A stretch of 64,000 nt of DNA from Alterinioella nitratireducens (lineage in GTDB: Bacteria; Pseudomonadota; Alphaproteobacteria; Rhodobacterales; Rhodobacteraceae): assembly GCF_013155465.1 (NCBI RefSeq), contig NZ_JABJVX010000008.1, positions 1 through 64,000 on the forward strand. Reading direction: 5' to 3'. A model generated the notes under the pieces. It was not told the origin of the DNA. It saw only the letters and a list, made by a program, of their open reading frames with translations, and did no database searches. Shown piece by piece: positions 17,757 through 27,904 of this stretch. Position 1 is the first letter of the stretch; each line of letters begins with the position of its first letter. A program made the position numbers and the translations under genes.

Positions 17757-18203
17757 TCAGTTCCGCCTCGCCTTGGGCATGACCGGCAGGGGGGCCACCG
17801 GCACGCCATCGTCGATCAGGGCCTTGGCCTCCTCGGGCTTGGCCTCGCCATGGATCAGGCGTTCGGGGGCCTCGCCCAGATGGATGCTGCGCGCCTCCTG
17901 CGCGAAATTGCTGCCGACATAGGTGGAATGCGCATCCAGATGCTTGCGGAACGCAGCCAGAGCCGCCTCCATCTGCGTGGCGGGACCGGAGAGCGAGACC
18001 GGAGCCTCAGCCGGTTCCGCCGTCTCCGCCGCGCCGGATTTCTTCTTGACCTGCGGGGCCATCATGGCCTTCTGCACGTCTTCGCCGCCGCAGACCGTGC
18101 AGGACAGCAGGCCGCGCCGCGACAGCGCATCGAACGCGTCGGCAGATTTGAACCAGCTGTCAAAGCTGTGCCCGTCGGAACATTTCAAAGTGTATCGGAT
18201 CAT
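17757..18203 (-). CDS. DUF1178 family protein
   Basis: 148 residues. The N-terminal MIRYTLKCSDGHSFDSWFKS followed by CTVCGG gives a zinc-ribbon-like pattern (Cys8, then CxxC near 35-38). A Lys/Ala-rich linker and a conserved C-terminal block (SNFAQEARSIHLGEAPERLI) follow. This is a conserved alpha/betaproteobacterial family with no established function. It lies directly upstream of the SDR. Confidence 0.88.
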   Translation of the reverse strand: MIRYTLKCSDGHSFDSWFKSADAFDALSRRGLLSCTVCGGEDVQKAMMAPQVKKKSGAAETAEPAEAPVSLSGPATQMEAALAAFRKHLDAHSTYVGSNFAQEARSIHLGEAPERLIHGEAKPEEAKALIDDGVPVAPLPVMPKARRN

Positions 18204-18258
18204 GGTGGCGGCACATTAGCCCCTGGCGGAAGAGAATCAAGTTTTTCGCGCCGGATTG

Positions 18259-18738
18259 TCAGCCCGCGCGACCGGGATCGAAGTTTCGCAGGATTTTCTT
18301 GAGATCGGGTTCACTTATCCGCGATGCGGCCTTGGCCGGCGTGAACCATTTGCGCCTGCGCTGACCCGCCTCGGGGAAATCGTCGGCGAGGTCTTGCACC
18401 TCAAGCGGAAAGATGGCGGCGATGCAGGGGATCGTGCCGCCCTCGGGCAGCGTCTTGGTGTAGGAATAGAACCCCAGGCAGGCTTCGCTGACGACGCCAC
18501 GAATGCCCGCCTCCTCCCACGCTTCCTGCGCGGCGGTGGCGGCGGGGGTGCAGCCATCCATCGGCCAGCCCTTGGGAAGGATCCAGCGGTCGGTGTCGAG
18601 GCTGGTGATCAGCAGCACCTGCAGCTGCCTTTTGCGGCGGCGGTAGGGCAGCGCGGCAAACTGCGTGCGCGGGTCCTGCTTGCGGGCGGCACCCAGGCGC
18701 ATCGGCGCCTGGTGGGAGGTATCGCTGCTCTTGGTCAT
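18259..18738 (-). CDS. Nudix hydrolase
   Basis: A 159-residue Nudix protein with RWILPKGWPMDGCTPAATAA and QEAWEEAGI as the core of the Nudix box (REUXEEXGU form, Gln replacing Arg). The family splits nucleoside diphosphates linked to another moiety; the PKGWPMDG form resembles diadenosine or diphosphoinositol polyphosphate hydrolases. I prefer the ATG at 18738; an in-frame GTG at 18762 adds 8 residues. It is divergent from the deacetylase-family gene. Confidence 0.85.
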   Translation of the reverse strand: MTKSSDTSHQAPMRLGAARKQDPRTQFAALPYRRRKRQLQVLLITSLDTDRWILPKGWPMDGCTPAATAAQEAWEEAGIRGVVSEACLGFYSYTKTLPEGGTIPCIAAIFPLEVQDLADDFPEAGQRRRKWFTPAKAASRISEPDLKKILRNFDPGRAG

Positions 18739-18851
18739 GCTCGCCTGTTCGCGCCATTTCACTTCTGCTGCGGTCTAGAATATATGCTTTCCTGCCCGCA
18801 TTCAAACGCAACACCTTGTGGTTGCATGGGAAACTGGACGACACCGAGGAC

Positions 18852-19982
18852 ATGGACCGCACGATGCCCCTGCCCCGCCCGCTTTTCCTGGGGTCCGAGA
18901 TCTATCGCGGCTCCAGCTACGGGCTGACGCATCCGCTGCGCGTGCCGCGCGTCTCGACCGTGATGGACCTGACCCGTGCCCTTGGCTGGTTGTCGCCCGC
19001 GCAATATCGCGCCTCGCCGCGCGCCAAACCCGGCGCGCTGGAGATCTGGCACACGCCCGCGTACCTCGCCGCGCTGCAACAGGCCGAGGCAACGCAAACC
19101 GTCACGCCCGAGATACGCGACCGGCACGGGATCGGCACCATGTCGAACCCGATCTACGCGGAGATGTTCCGCCGTCCCGCCACCGCCGCCGGGGCGTCCC
19201 TGCTGGCGGGCGAGCTTCTGGCGGCGGGCGGGATCATCCACCATCCCGGCGGCGGCACCCATCACGGGATGCCCGACCGCGCGGGCGGGTTCTGCTACCT
19301 CAACGATCCGGTGCTGGCGATGCTGGCCCTGCGCCGGGCGGGCGCGCGGCGCATCGTCTATGTCGATATCGACGCGCATCACATGGACGGAGTCGAGGTG
19401 GGGTTCGCGGGCGATCCCGACACAAGGCTGATCTCGGTGCATGAGGAGAAACGCTGGCCCTTCACCGGCGCGCTGACGGATACCGGCGGCGGAAATTGCT
19501 TCAACCTGCCGGTGCCGAGGGGGTTCAACGATAGCGAGATGGCGTTGGTGCGCGACGCCCTGATCCTGCCCGCCACCGCCGATTTCGCCCCCGATGCCGT
19601 GGTGCTGCAATGCGGGGCCGACGCGGTGCTGGAGGATCCGCTCTCGCGCCTTGCCCTCTCGAACAACGCGCATTGGGCCGTGGTCCGCGCGCTGATGGAC
19701 CTCGCGCCGCCGCGCCTGCTGGTGCTTGGCGGCGGCGGTTACAACCCGTGGTCGGTCGGGCGGCTCTGGACCGGGGTCTGGGCCACGCTGAACGGGCACG
19801 ACATCCCCGACCGCCTGCCGCCGGGGGCCGAGGCCGTCTTGCGCGCGTTGGTCTGGGAACGGGCAAGCGCGGGCCGCAACCCGCCCGAACATTGGTTCAC
19901 AACCCTGCGCGACGCCCCGCGCGACGGCCCGATCCACGAGGCGGTCCGCGACCGGCTGGCGGTGCTCCGCGCCCGTCTATGA
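18852..19982 (+). CDS. Histone deacetylase family protein (acetoin-utilisation/APAH type)
   Basis: A zinc-dependent deacetylase fold: IHHPGGGTHHGM with the paired active-site His, GFCYLNDPVLA, the metal-binding DIDAHHMDGVE (DxH), and LVLGGGGYNPWS near the end. Bacterial members deacetylate polyamines or small acetylated substrates and perhaps proteins. The active site is intact. The start is uncertain: the ATG at 18852 (MDRTMPLPRPLF) is used, with alternatives TTG 18816 and ATG 18864. It stands alone, followed by converging small secreted-protein genes. Confidence 0.85.
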   Translation: MDRTMPLPRPLFLGSEIYRGSSYGLTHPLRVPRVSTVMDLTRALGWLSPAQYRASPRAKPGALEIWHTPAYLAALQQAEATQTVTPEIRDRHGIGTMSNPIYAEMFRRPATAAGASLLAGELLAAGGIIHHPGGGTHHGMPDRAGGFCYLNDPVLAMLALRRAGARRIVYVDIDAHHMDGVEVGFAGDPDTRLISVHEEKRWPFTGALTDTGGGNCFNLPVPRGFNDSEMALVRDALILPATADFAPDAVVLQCGADAVLEDPLSRLALSNNAHWAVVRALMDLAPPRLLVLGGGGYNPWSVGRLWTGVWATLNGHDIPDRLPPGAEAVLRALVWERASAGRNPPEHWFTTLRDAPRDGPIHEAVRDRLAVLRARL

Positions 19983-20013
19983 CGCCATCAGCTGGGGCGC
20001 GGGCGTGTTCCCC

Positions 20014-20364
20014 TCAGACGAAGGTGAACTGGATCAGGAACTGCTGATAGCCCGCGTAATCGGTATGGACATAGACAAAGAGCCGTCCGGATTGCGTGTA
20101 GAACTGCACATTGGTGAACTGGCCGCTGGTGTCCGATGTGGTGAGGAAGACCGGCCCTTCGAGGATGCGCACCTGCGCCTCCTGCCCCGGTCGCACATCG
20201 AGGTAATAGCAGGTCGACCGCTGCGGATTGGCGTAGCCCTGCACCGAATGTGTATAGGCCCCGTGCGGGAACTGCACCTGTTGGCAATCCTGCTGCGCGG
20301 TGGCGGCGGCGGGAAGGATGAAGAGGCTGGCGATGATCAGCGAGGCGATGGCGAAAATGCGCAT
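20014..20364 (-). CDS. Small secreted protein, CQQVQFPHGAY paralogue A
   Basis: 116 residues with a signal peptide (MRIFAIASLIIASLFILPAAATAQ). The mature part opens DCQQVQFPHGAY and later has CYYLDVRPGQEAQVRI and FLIQFTF; the two Cys could form a disulfide. It is clearly paralogous to the gene just upstream. The beta-rich pattern resembles a pre-peptidase C-terminal (PPC)-like sandwich, but this is inference. AGGAGA lies 9 bases before the ATG at 20364. Function unknown; probably periplasmic. Confidence 0.75.
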   Translation of the reverse strand: MRIFAIASLIIASLFILPAAATAQQDCQQVQFPHGAYTHSVQGYANPQRSTCYYLDVRPGQEAQVRILEGPVFLTTSDTSGQFTNVQFYTQSGRLFVYVHTDYAGYQQFLIQFTFV

Positions 20365-20391
20365 GGAAAGTCTCCTTTTCAAATGGGGTCA

Positions 20392-20418
20392 GGCCCCCAG
20401 TGTCGCATGGCGGGGGCC
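20392..20418 (-). terminator. Hairpin between the two secreted paralogues
   Basis: GGCCCCC pairs with GGGGGCC around a 13-base loop, just after paralogue B on the minus strand. It has no T-tract; it could attenuate or stabilise the transcript. Confidence 0.35.
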
Positions 20419-20441
20419 TTCGGCAAAGAACCTGGATGATC

Positions 20442-20783
20442 CTAGCGGATGTCGAATGCGATCCGGTAGGGCACGCCGCCCTCCACGTTGCTTTCACGCA
20501 TCGTGTAGACGTCGAGGTAATTCGACCCGAGCGAGAAGGTCACATCGCGGTAGCCATCGCCAAGCCCCGGCACGTCGAACACCACGTCATCGCTGTCCAT
20601 CACCCAGATCCGCGCGGTCTGGCCCGCCTGCACATCCAGCACGAAACAATTGCTGGTCGCGTGCCAGGCGGTGTCGGCGACGGTGGTGGAATAGGCCCCG
20701 CTCGGGAACTGGACCTGGGTGCATTCGGCCTGCGCGGCAAGGCCGGAGGCCGCGAAAATGGCGGCGGCGAGAATAAGACGCAT
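20442..20783 (-). CDS. Small secreted protein, CTQVQFPSGAY paralogue B
   Basis: 113 residues with signal peptide MRLILAAAIFAASGLAAQA. The mature protein begins ECTQVQFPSGAY and has CFVLDVQAGQTARIWV, aligning with paralogue A (C-QVQFP-GAY; C-LDV-GQ-A). The second half diverges. Both genes run in the same direction 77 bp apart, so a tandem duplication is likely. No known enzyme motif is visible. Confidence 0.75.
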   Translation of the reverse strand: MRLILAAAIFAASGLAAQAECTQVQFPSGAYSTTVADTAWHATSNCFVLDVQAGQTARIWVMDSDDVVFDVPGLGDGYRDVTFSLGSNYLDVYTMRESNVEGGVPYRIAFDIR

Positions 20784-20853
20784 GTGGATAAGAACTCCTG
20801 ATCAAAATCGGACCCCATGGCGACCCTGCCATGAAAGACCCTGTCAGGAAACG

Positions 20854-20882
20854 AAAAACCCCCGACCGCGATGGGCCGGGGG
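20854..20882 (-). terminator. Rho-independent terminator of pntAB
   Basis: On the minus strand, CCCCCGGCC pairs with GGTCGGGGG (one mismatch) followed by TTTTT. It lies 26 bases after the pntB stop. Confidence 0.8.
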
Positions 20883-20907
20883 CGTCTGTTCGGTATATCG
20901 TGCGGTT

Positions 20908-22353
20908 TCAGTCGACCTTGGGCAGAAGCTCGGTCAGGGAGGCCTTGGCATCGCCATAGAACATGCGCGTGTTCTCCTTGTAGAACAGCGGGTTCTCGAT
21001 CCCGGAATAGCCGGTGCCCTGGCCGCGCTTGGACACGAAGACCTGCTTGGCCTTCCAGCATTCCAGCACCGGCATGCCCGCGATGGGGCTGTTCGGGTCT
21101 TCCTGCGCCGCCGGGTTCACGATGTCGTTCGAGCCGATCACGATGACAACGTCCGTATCGGGGAAGTCGTCGTTGATCTCGTCCATCTCCATCACGATGT
21201 CATAGGGCACCTTCGCCTCGGCCAGCAGCACGTTCATATGCCCCGGCAGGCGCCCCGCGACGGGGTGGATGGCGAAGCGCACGGTCTTGCCCTGCGCGCG
21301 CAGCTTCTTGGTCAGCTCGCTCACCGCCTGCTGCGCCTGCGCCACCGCCATGCCGTAACCGGGGATGATGATGATGCTGTCAGCCTCGTTCAGCGCCGCC
21401 GCGACCCCGTCGGAATCGATGGCGACCTGTTCACCCTCGATCTCCTGCGCGGGGCCGGTCGTATTGCCGAAGCCGCCCAGGATCACGGAAACGAAGCTGC
21501 GGTTCATCGCCTTGCACATGATATAGGACAGGATCGCCCCCGAGGAGCCGACAAGCGCCCCGGTCACGATAAGCAGGTCATTGCCGAGGCTGAAACCGAT
21601 CGCCGCCGCCGCCCACCCGGAATAGGAGTTGAGCATCGAGACCACCACCGGCATATCCGCGCCGCCGATCCCCATGATCAGGTGATAGCCGATGAAGAAG
21701 GCGAAAAGCGACATGAGGACAAGCGCCCAACCGCCCCCCGTCTGCATGTAGATGATCAGCAGGATGACCGAGATCGCCGCCGCGCCCGCGTTCAGCATGT
21801 GACCGCCCGGCAGCTTCTCCGCCTTGGAGCTCACCTTGCCCGCCAGTTTGCCGAAGGCGATGACCGACCCGGTGAAGGTGATGGCACCGATGAAGACGCC
21901 CAGGAAGACCTCGACCTTGAGGATCGCCAGCTCCACCGGCGTCTTGTGCGCCACCGTGGCGGCAAAACCGAACAGCGCGTCCAGCCCCTCGGTATCGGCA
22001 GCCTCGCGCAGGCGGTTGATCTTGTTCATGATCAGCTCGGCGTTGAAGCCGATGAAGACGGCGGCCAGGCCGACGAAACTGTGCAGCGCCGCGACCAGTT
22101 GCGGCATTTCCGTCATTTGCACACGTGCGGCGACATAGTAGCCGATGACCGCGCCCACGACGACGCAGACCAGGATCAGGAACCAGTTGGCGATGCCGGG
22201 ACCGAAGACCGTGGCCACCACCGCCAGCGCCATACCCGCGATGCCATACCAGACCGCGCGTTTCGCGCTTTCCTGGCCCGAGAGACCGCCAAGCGAGAGG
22301 ATGAAGAGGATTGCCGCCGAAATATAGGCGGCCGAGACGAGACCGATGCTCAT
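20908..22353 (-). CDS. pntB: NAD(P) transhydrogenase subunit beta
   Basis: The membrane and NADP(H)-binding subunit of the proton-translocating transhydrogenase, which makes NADPH from NADH using the proton gradient. 481 residues: about nine N-terminal membrane helices, then the dIII domain with [14 protein letters not shown] ([10 protein letters not shown] fingerprint), [21 protein letters not shown] and [16 protein letters not shown]. It ends a two-gene operon behind pntA, 16 bp downstream. Confidence 0.97.
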   Translation of the reverse strand: MSIGLVSAAYISAAILFILSLGGLSGQESAKRAVWYGIAGMALAVVATVFGPGIANWFLILVCVVVGAVIGYYVAARVQMTEMPQLVAALHSFVGLAAVFIGFNAELIMNKINRLREAADTEGLDALFGFAATVAHKTPVELAILKVEVFLGVFIGAITFTGSVIAFGKLAGKVSSKAEKLPGGHMLNAGAAAISVILLIIYMQTGGGWALVLMSLFAFFIGYHLIMGIGGADMPVVVSMLNSYSGWAAAAIGFSLGNDLLIVTGALVGSSGAILSYIMCKAMNRSFVSVILGGFGNTTGPAQEIEGEQVAIDSDGVAAALNEADSIIIIPGYGMAVAQAQQAVSELTKKLRAQGKTVRFAIHPVAGRLPGHMNVLLAEAKVPYDIVMEMDEINDDFPDTDVVIVIGSNDIVNPAAQEDPNSPIAGMPVLECWKAKQVFVSKRGQGTGYSGIENPLFYKENTRMFYGDAKASLTELLPKVD

Positions 22354-22369
22354 GGGTTCAATCTCCCGT

Positions 22370-23944
22370 TCAGGATTTCTGGAACATGGCGAGCATCCGC
22401 CGTGTCACGAGGAAGCCACCGACAATGTTGATCGTGGCAATGAGGATGGACACGGAGGCCAGGATCACCACCAGCCAATGGCCCGATCCGATCTGCAACA
22501 GCGCGCCCAGGATGATGATACCGGAAATCGCGTTGGTCACGGCCATCAGCGGCGTGTGCAGCGAATGCGCCACGCCCCAGATCACCTGGAAGCCCACGAA
22601 ACAGGCCAGCGCGAAGACGATGAAATGGCTCATGAAGCTTTCGGGCGCGTAGACACCCACCAGCAGCACTGCCAGCGTGCCGCCCGCAAGCAGGCCGATC
22701 TGGTTTTTGGTCTGCTTCTGGAACGCGGTCAACTCGGCGGCGCGTTTCTCCTCCGCCGTCAGCTCGCGCTTCTTCTCGGCCTGCGGGCGCGCGGCGATGG
22801 CCTGCACCTTGGGCGGCGGCGGCGGGAAGGTGATCTCGCCGCGATGCGTCACGGTCGCCCCCCGGATCACGTCATCCTCCATGTCATGATTGATCTGGCC
22901 GTCCTTCTCGGGCGTCAGGTCGGTCATCATGTGGCGGATATTGGTGGCGTAAAGCGTCGAGGCCTGCGCCGCCATCCGGCTGGGGAAGTCGGTGTAGCCG
23001 ATGATGGTGACGCCGTTGTCGGTGACGATCTTCTCGTCCTTGACGGTCAGCTTGCAGTTGCCGCCCTTCTCGGCGGCGAGGTCGACTATGACGGAACCCG
23101 GCTTCATCGCCGCGACCATATCCTCGGTCCAGAGCTCGGGCGCCTCGCGGTTCGGGATCAGCGCCGTGGTGATGACGATATCCATCTCGGGGGCCAATTC
23201 GCGGAACTTGGCCAGCTGCGCCTCGCGGAACTCGGGGCTGGACACGCTGGCGTAACCGCCCGTCGCCGCGCCATCTGCCGTCTTTTCCTCGAAATCGAGA
23301 TAGACGAACTCGGCCCCCATCGATTCGACCTGCTCGGCCACTTCGGGGCGCACGTCGAAGGCATAGGTGATCGCGCCCAGGCTGGTCGAGGTGCCGATCG
23401 CGGCAAGCCCCGCCACGCCCGCGCCGACCACCAGAACCTTGGCGGGCGGCACCTTGCCCGCTGCCGTGATCTGACCGGTGAAGAAGCGGCCATAATTGTT
23501 GCCCGCCTCGATCACCGCGCGGTAGCCCGCGATATTGGCCATGGACGACAGCGCGTCCATCTTCTGCGCGCGGCTGATGCGGGGCACCATCTCCATCGCG
23601 ATGACATTGGCGCCCTTGGCCCTGGCGGCCTCCATGCCCTCTTCGTTGCCCGCCGGGTTGAAAAAGGAAATCAACGTCTTGGTGTCATCCAGCCGCTTCA
23701 GCTCGGTGGCAGTGGGCTGGCGCACCTTGACGATGATGTCGGCCTCTTTCCACAGGGCCGCCGCGGTCTTGATCACGCTGACGCCCGCCGCCTCGTAATC
23801 GGCATCGGCAAAGCCCGCACCCGCCCCCGCGCCGGTCTCGATCAGGCAGTCATAGCCCAGTTTCTGCAACTGCGTGGCGCTCTCGGGGGTCATCGCCACC
23901 CGGTTTTCGCCCGCCTCCACTTCCTTCGGTGCACCTATCTTCAC
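22370..23944 (-). CDS. pntA: NAD(P) transhydrogenase subunit alpha
   Basis: 524 residues combining the NAD(H)-binding dI domain ([37 protein letters not shown] as the Rossmann glycine motif) with a C-terminal four-helix membrane part, the single-chain alpha form as in E. coli. Many Rhodobacterales split this into two genes; here it is fused. The GTG at 23944 is chosen because AGGAAGGGGA lies 6 bases upstream and KIGAPKE is the family N-terminus; an ATG 63 bases earlier lacks these. Confidence 0.95.
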   Translation of the reverse strand: MKIGAPKEVEAGENRVAMTPESATQLQKLGYDCLIETGAGAGAGFADADYEAAGVSVIKTAAALWKEADIIVKVRQPTATELKRLDDTKTLISFFNPAGNEEGMEAARAKGANVIAMEMVPRISRAQKMDALSSMANIAGYRAVIEAGNNYGRFFTGQITAAGKVPPAKVLVVGAGVAGLAAIGTSTSLGAITYAFDVRPEVAEQVESMGAEFVYLDFEEKTADGAATGGYASVSSPEFREAQLAKFRELAPEMDIVITTALIPNREAPELWTEDMVAAMKPGSVIVDLAAEKGGNCKLTVKDEKIVTDNGVTIIGYTDFPSRMAAQASTLYATNIRHMMTDLTPEKDGQINHDMEDDVIRGATVTHRGEITFPPPPPKVQAIAARPQAEKKRELTAEEKRAAELTAFQKQTKNQIGLLAGGTLAVLLVGVYAPESFMSHFIVFALACFVGFQVIWGVAHSLHTPLMAVTNAISGIIILGALLQIGSGHWLVVILASVSILIATINIVGGFLVTRRMLAMFQKS

Positions 23945-24241
23945 GGATAATCCCCTTCCTTGGTCCCGCAACGCGGAGTTGCGCGTTGTCTTACACGGGG
24001 TTTTCACCTGTCACAACTGATCCGCGACGGCAGGCAGGCATTTCCGGCGGCACCGCCCGCGTCAATCTGACCCTACGTCACCCGCCACAAGGGGATTTTC
24101 CCCGCAGAACCAATCCCCAACCCGTCGCGGCATACCGTGGCACACGGGTAAATCCCTCATTTCATTGCCGTTTTTTCTTGCGCACCGCGGCTGCGCCCCT
24201 ATGACATGGGGCCAGGACCCCAAGCAGGATCGCGCGCGCCC
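23945..24241. other. Divergent intergenic region between pntA and the DUF3422 gene
   Basis: About 297 bases containing the promoters of two diverging genes. A GCAACGCGGAGTTGC hairpin is present near 23968. No coding frame or RNA gene is recognisable. Confidence 0.4.
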
Positions 24242-25525
24242 ATGCCACCTATCGAAGATCACCCGCTCCGCTATGAGTTGAGCAACGAGCTGCATGCCCG
24301 CCCCTTCCCGACCGTGGGGGCCGAGGCCGAGGCCATCTGGCTGGCCATCAAGCGCCCCAACGACGCCGCCGCCCGCGACCGCGAGGCCGACCGGCAGCAC
24401 CTGCTGGCGCTGCTGGACCGCCACGGCGCGCAGCATCCGCAGCCCGGCGCCACGCATTATTCCGGCAAGATCGGCCGCCATGACCTGAAATGGGAGAGCC
24501 ATACCGAGTTCGTGACCTACACGATCCTCAGCGCGGGCCTGGGCGAACGCCCCTTCGATCCCGCCATCTGGGCCGCCCTGCCCGAGGACTGGCTGGCCGC
24601 CGCCCCCGGCCAGCGCATCACCTCGGCGCAGGTCCGCATCCTCAGGCGGCCGGGAAACGACGCCACAATCACGCAAGCCTTGCGCGACTGGTTCGAACCC
24701 GAGAGCCTCGCCGCCAGCGCCGTTCTCGATGACAGCGCCGTCATCGCCAGCGATTTCCGCATCGACGCAGGCGGCCATATGCGGTTCGCGATCTTCGCGG
24801 GCGCAGAGACCGGTCCGGCCCGGATCGGGCGCATCCTGCAACGGCTCTGCGAGGTCGAGACCTACAAGGCCATGGCCATGCTCGGCCTGCCCCGCGCCCG
24901 CGACCTGAACGCGGCGATGGCCCGGATCGACGGCGGGCTCTCGGCCCTGCTCGACGAGATGAGCCAGGAGACCGCCGCGCCCGAGGCCGCGCTGGAACAG
25001 CTTCTGACGCTCGCCACCGATCTGGAAACCCTGATGTCGCGCGCCGCCTTCCGCTTCGGGGCCACCGGCGCCTATGAGGCCATCGTCAACCAGCGCGTCC
25101 AGGTGCTGCGCGAGAACCGGTTCAGCGGACACCAGACCTTCGCCGAATTCATGATGCGACGCTTCGATCCTGCCATGCGCACGGTAAAAAGCACCGAACG
25201 GCAGTTGCGCTCGATGACCGACCGGGCGCAGCGCGCCAGCGACCTCCTCCGCACCAAGGTCGAGGTCGGGCGCTCGGCCCAGAACCAGGAGGTTCTGGCC
25301 AGCATGGACCGCCGCGCGGCGCTGCAACTGCGCTTGCAGGAAACCGTCGAGGGCCTCTCGGTCGTCGCGATCAGCTATTACGGCGTCAACCTGCTTTCCT
25401 ACCTGCTGGCCCCGCTGGCCTATCGGGCCGGCATCGAGAAACCCACCCTGACCGCCCTTCTGGTGCTGCCGGTCATCGCCGCCGTCTGGCTGCTGACCCG
25501 CCGCATTCGCAAGGCCATGCACTAA
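24242..25525 (+). CDS. DUF3422 family membrane protein
   Basis: 427 residues. The N-terminal HPLRYELSNELHARPFP is the family hallmark. The central region is long and mostly helical, with ETYKAMAMLGLPRAR and coiled-coil character (about 250-370). Two membrane helices lie near the C-terminus (VVAISYYGVNLLSYLLAPLA; LTALLVLPVIAAVWLLTRR). Function is unestablished; the layout resembles CorA-like or tethered cytoplasmic proteins. The ATG at 24242 is chosen; 12 extra residues are possible upstream. Confidence 0.85.
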   Translation: MPPIEDHPLRYELSNELHARPFPTVGAEAEAIWLAIKRPNDAAARDREADRQHLLALLDRHGAQHPQPGATHYSGKIGRHDLKWESHTEFVTYTILSAGLGERPFDPAIWAALPEDWLAAAPGQRITSAQVRILRRPGNDATITQALRDWFEPESLAASAVLDDSAVIASDFRIDAGGHMRFAIFAGAETGPARIGRILQRLCEVETYKAMAMLGLPRARDLNAAMARIDGGLSALLDEMSQETAAPEAALEQLLTLATDLETLMSRAAFRFGATGAYEAIVNQRVQVLRENRFSGHQTFAEFMMRRFDPAMRTVKSTERQLRSMTDRAQRASDLLRTKVEVGRSAQNQEVLASMDRRAALQLRLQETVEGLSVVAISYYGVNLLSYLLAPLAYRAGIEKPTLTALLVLPVIAAVWLLTRRIRKAMH

Positions 25526-25560
25526 TGTAACCCTTTCATTTTGCTGAAAATACCTCGGGG

Positions 25561-25620
25561 TCCGGGGCAGAGCCCCGGAAACGCGGCGGCGGAGCCGCCG
25601 CCGCCGGTCGGATTGCCGAC
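25561..25620. repeat. Cluster of GC hairpins between converging genes
   Basis: Three consecutive stem-loops: TCCGGGGC aga GCCCCGGA (25561-25579), GGCGGCGG ag CCGCCGCC (25585-25602), GTCGG attg CCGAC (25607-25620). They sit between the convergent DUF3422 and scpA genes. The block resembles intergenic REP-like repeats common in Rhodobacteraceae and probably works as a bidirectional terminator or mRNA 3' end. Confidence 0.65.
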
Positions 25621-25637
25621 AGGCAATTCGAAACCAG

Positions 25638-27770
25638 TCACCCGCCCCGCGTCGCGCGCACCAGCGCCAGAATATCCTTCGCCGCTTCGGGGATATTGGT
25701 CCCCGGCCCGAAGATCGCCTTGACCCCGGCCTGTTTCAGGAAGGCGTAATCCTGCTGCGGGATGACGCCGCCGCAGATCACGATGATTTCCTCGGCCCCT
25801 TCCGCCTTCAGCGCCGCGATCAGCTTCGGCGCCAGCGTCTTGTGCCCCGCCGCCTGGCTGGAAATCCCGATGATATGCACGTCATTGTCGATGGCATCCT
25901 GCGCCGCCTCCTCGGGCGTCTGGAAGAGCGGCCCGACATCCACGTCAAAGCCTATATCGGCGAAGGCCGTGGCGATCACCTTGGCGCCCCGGTCATGCCC
26001 GTCCTGGCCCATCTTGACGACCAGCATGCGCGGGCGGCGGCCTTCCTCCTCGGCAAAGGCTTCCACATCCGCCTGGATCGCGGCAAAACCCGCATCGCCC
26101 TCATAGGCCGCGCCATAGACCCCGGCCAATGTCTTCACCTCGGCCCGGTGTCGGCCGAATTCCTTTTCCATCGCCATGCTGATCTCTCCTACCGATGCCC
26201 GCGCCCGCGCCGCCTCGACCGCTGCTTCCAACAGATTGCCACCGGCGCGCGCGCGCCGCGTCAGTTCGTCCAGTGCCTGCGAGCAGGCCGCCTCGTCACG
26301 CACCTCCCGCATCTTCTCCAGCCGCGCGATCTGGCTTTCGCGGACCTTGACGTTATCCACGTCCAGAATGTCGATCGGGTCTTCCTTCGCCTTGCGATAC
26401 TTGTTGACGCCGACGATCACCTCCTCGCCCCGGTCGATCATCGCCTGCCGCCGCGCCGCCGATTCCTCGATGCGCAGCTTGGGCATGCCGGAGGCGACGG
26501 CCTTGGTCATGCCGCCCATCTCCTCGACCTCCTCCATCAATTCCCAGGCCTTTTCCGCCAGTTCCGCCGTCAGGCTCTCGACGTAGTAGGAGCCCGCCAG
26601 CGGATCGACCACATTGGTGATCCCGGTCTCCTCCTGCAAGATCAGCTGCGTGTTGCGCGCGATGCGGGCCGAGAAATCCGTGGGCAGGGCAATCGCCTCG
26701 TCCAGCGCGTTGGTGTGCAGCGACTGCGTGCCGCCCAGAACCGCGCTCATCGCCTCGTAGGCGGTGCGGATCACGTTGTTATAGGGGTCCTGCTCCTGCA
26801 AGCTGACGCCGCTGGTCTGGCAATGCGTGCGCAGCATCTTGGAGCGGTCGTTCTTCGCCCCGACCTCGGTCATGATCCGGTGCCACAGCAGGCGCGCGGC
26901 GCGCAGCTTGGCGGCCTCCATGAAGAAATTCATCCCGATGGCGAAGAAGAAGCTCAACCGCCCGGCGAACTTGTCCACATCCATCCCCGCCGCGATGGCC
27001 GCCTTCACGTATTCGCGCCCGTCGGCCAGGGTATAGGCCAGCTCCTGCACCAGGTTCGCGCCGGCCTCCTGCATGTGGTAGCCGGAGATGCTGATCGAGT
27101 TGAAGCGCGGCATCTCGGCGCTGGTATATTCGATAATGTCCGAGATGATCCGCATCGACGGTTCCGGCGGGTAGATATAGGTGTTGCGGACCATGAACTC
27201 CTTGAGGATGTCGTTCTGGATCGTCCCCGAGAGCTGCGCCTTGTCATGCCCCTGCTCCTCGCCCGCGACGATGAAGCTGGCCAAGATCGGGATCACCGCG
27301 CCGTTCATCGTCATGCTGACGCTCACCTGGTCCAGCGGGATGCCGTCAAAGAGGATCTTCATGTCCTCGACGCTGTCAATCGCCACCCCCGCCTTGCCGA
27401 CATCGCCCTCTACCCGCGGATGGTCGCTGTCATAGCCGCGATGGGTCGCCAGATCGAAGGCGACCGAGACGCCCTGCTGCCCGGCGGCCAGGTTGCGGCG
27501 GTAAAAGGCGTTCGATTCCTCCGCCGTCGAAAACCCCGCATATTGCCGGATCGTCCAGGGCCGTCCTGCATACATCGTCGCCTTCGGCCCGCGCGTGAAG
27601 GGGGCAAAGCCCGGCAGGCTGCCCATGTGATCCAGCCCGTCCGTGTCCTCCTCGGTATAGAGCGGCTTGACCGCGATACCTTCCAGCGTGTTCCAGGTCA
27701 GATCGTCCAGGCTGCGCTTGCGCAGCTCGCTTGCCGCCAGATCGGCCCATTTATCGGTCTTCTCACTCAT
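25638..27770 (-). CDS. scpA: Methylmalonyl-CoA mutase
   Basis: Adenosylcobalamin enzyme converting (R)-methylmalonyl-CoA to succinyl-CoA, the last step of propionyl-CoA assimilation. 710 residues in one chain: the TIM-barrel substrate domain ([32 protein letters not shown]) and a C-terminal B12 domain with [10 protein letters not shown] (DxHxxG, the cobalt-ligating His) and [14 protein letters not shown]. The full-length single subunit suits a homodimeric mutase. pccA and pccB, providing its upstream substrate, lie within 7 kb. Confidence 0.97.
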   Translation of the reverse strand: MSEKTDKWADLAASELRKRSLDDLTWNTLEGIAVKPLYTEEDTDGLDHMGSLPGFAPFTRGPKATMYAGRPWTIRQYAGFSTAEESNAFYRRNLAAGQQGVSVAFDLATHRGYDSDHPRVEGDVGKAGVAIDSVEDMKILFDGIPLDQVSVSMTMNGAVIPILASFIVAGEEQGHDKAQLSGTIQNDILKEFMVRNTYIYPPEPSMRIISDIIEYTSAEMPRFNSISISGYHMQEAGANLVQELAYTLADGREYVKAAIAAGMDVDKFAGRLSFFFAIGMNFFMEAAKLRAARLLWHRIMTEVGAKNDRSKMLRTHCQTSGVSLQEQDPYNNVIRTAYEAMSAVLGGTQSLHTNALDEAIALPTDFSARIARNTQLILQEETGITNVVDPLAGSYYVESLTAELAEKAWELMEEVEEMGGMTKAVASGMPKLRIEESAARRQAMIDRGEEVIVGVNKYRKAKEDPIDILDVDNVKVRESQIARLEKMREVRDEAACSQALDELTRRARAGGNLLEAAVEAARARASVGEISMAMEKEFGRHRAEVKTLAGVYGAAYEGDAGFAAIQADVEAFAEEEGRRPRMLVVKMGQDGHDRGAKVIATAFADIGFDVDVGPLFQTPEEAAQDAIDNDVHIIGISSQAAGHKTLAPKLIAALKAEGAEEIIVICGGVIPQQDYAFLKQAGVKAIFGPGTNIPEAAKDILALVRATRGG

Positions 27771-27904
27771 CTCGCTGTCCTCTCATTCCATTCCCGGCCC
27801 GCGCACGCCCAATGTCACGTCTGCGTTGGCAGATCCCGTTAAACCCCGCAAAGCCCTTCGCAATTCCGTTTCGCGCGCCTATATCTGGTGCGACTGGAGA
27901 CCCT

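Noticed and set aside
27771-27904. TTTGCAAA boxes upstream of scpA
   Set aside because: Only CGCAAAG and CGCAATT fragments occur, not the dyad, so PccR control of scpA is not supported here.
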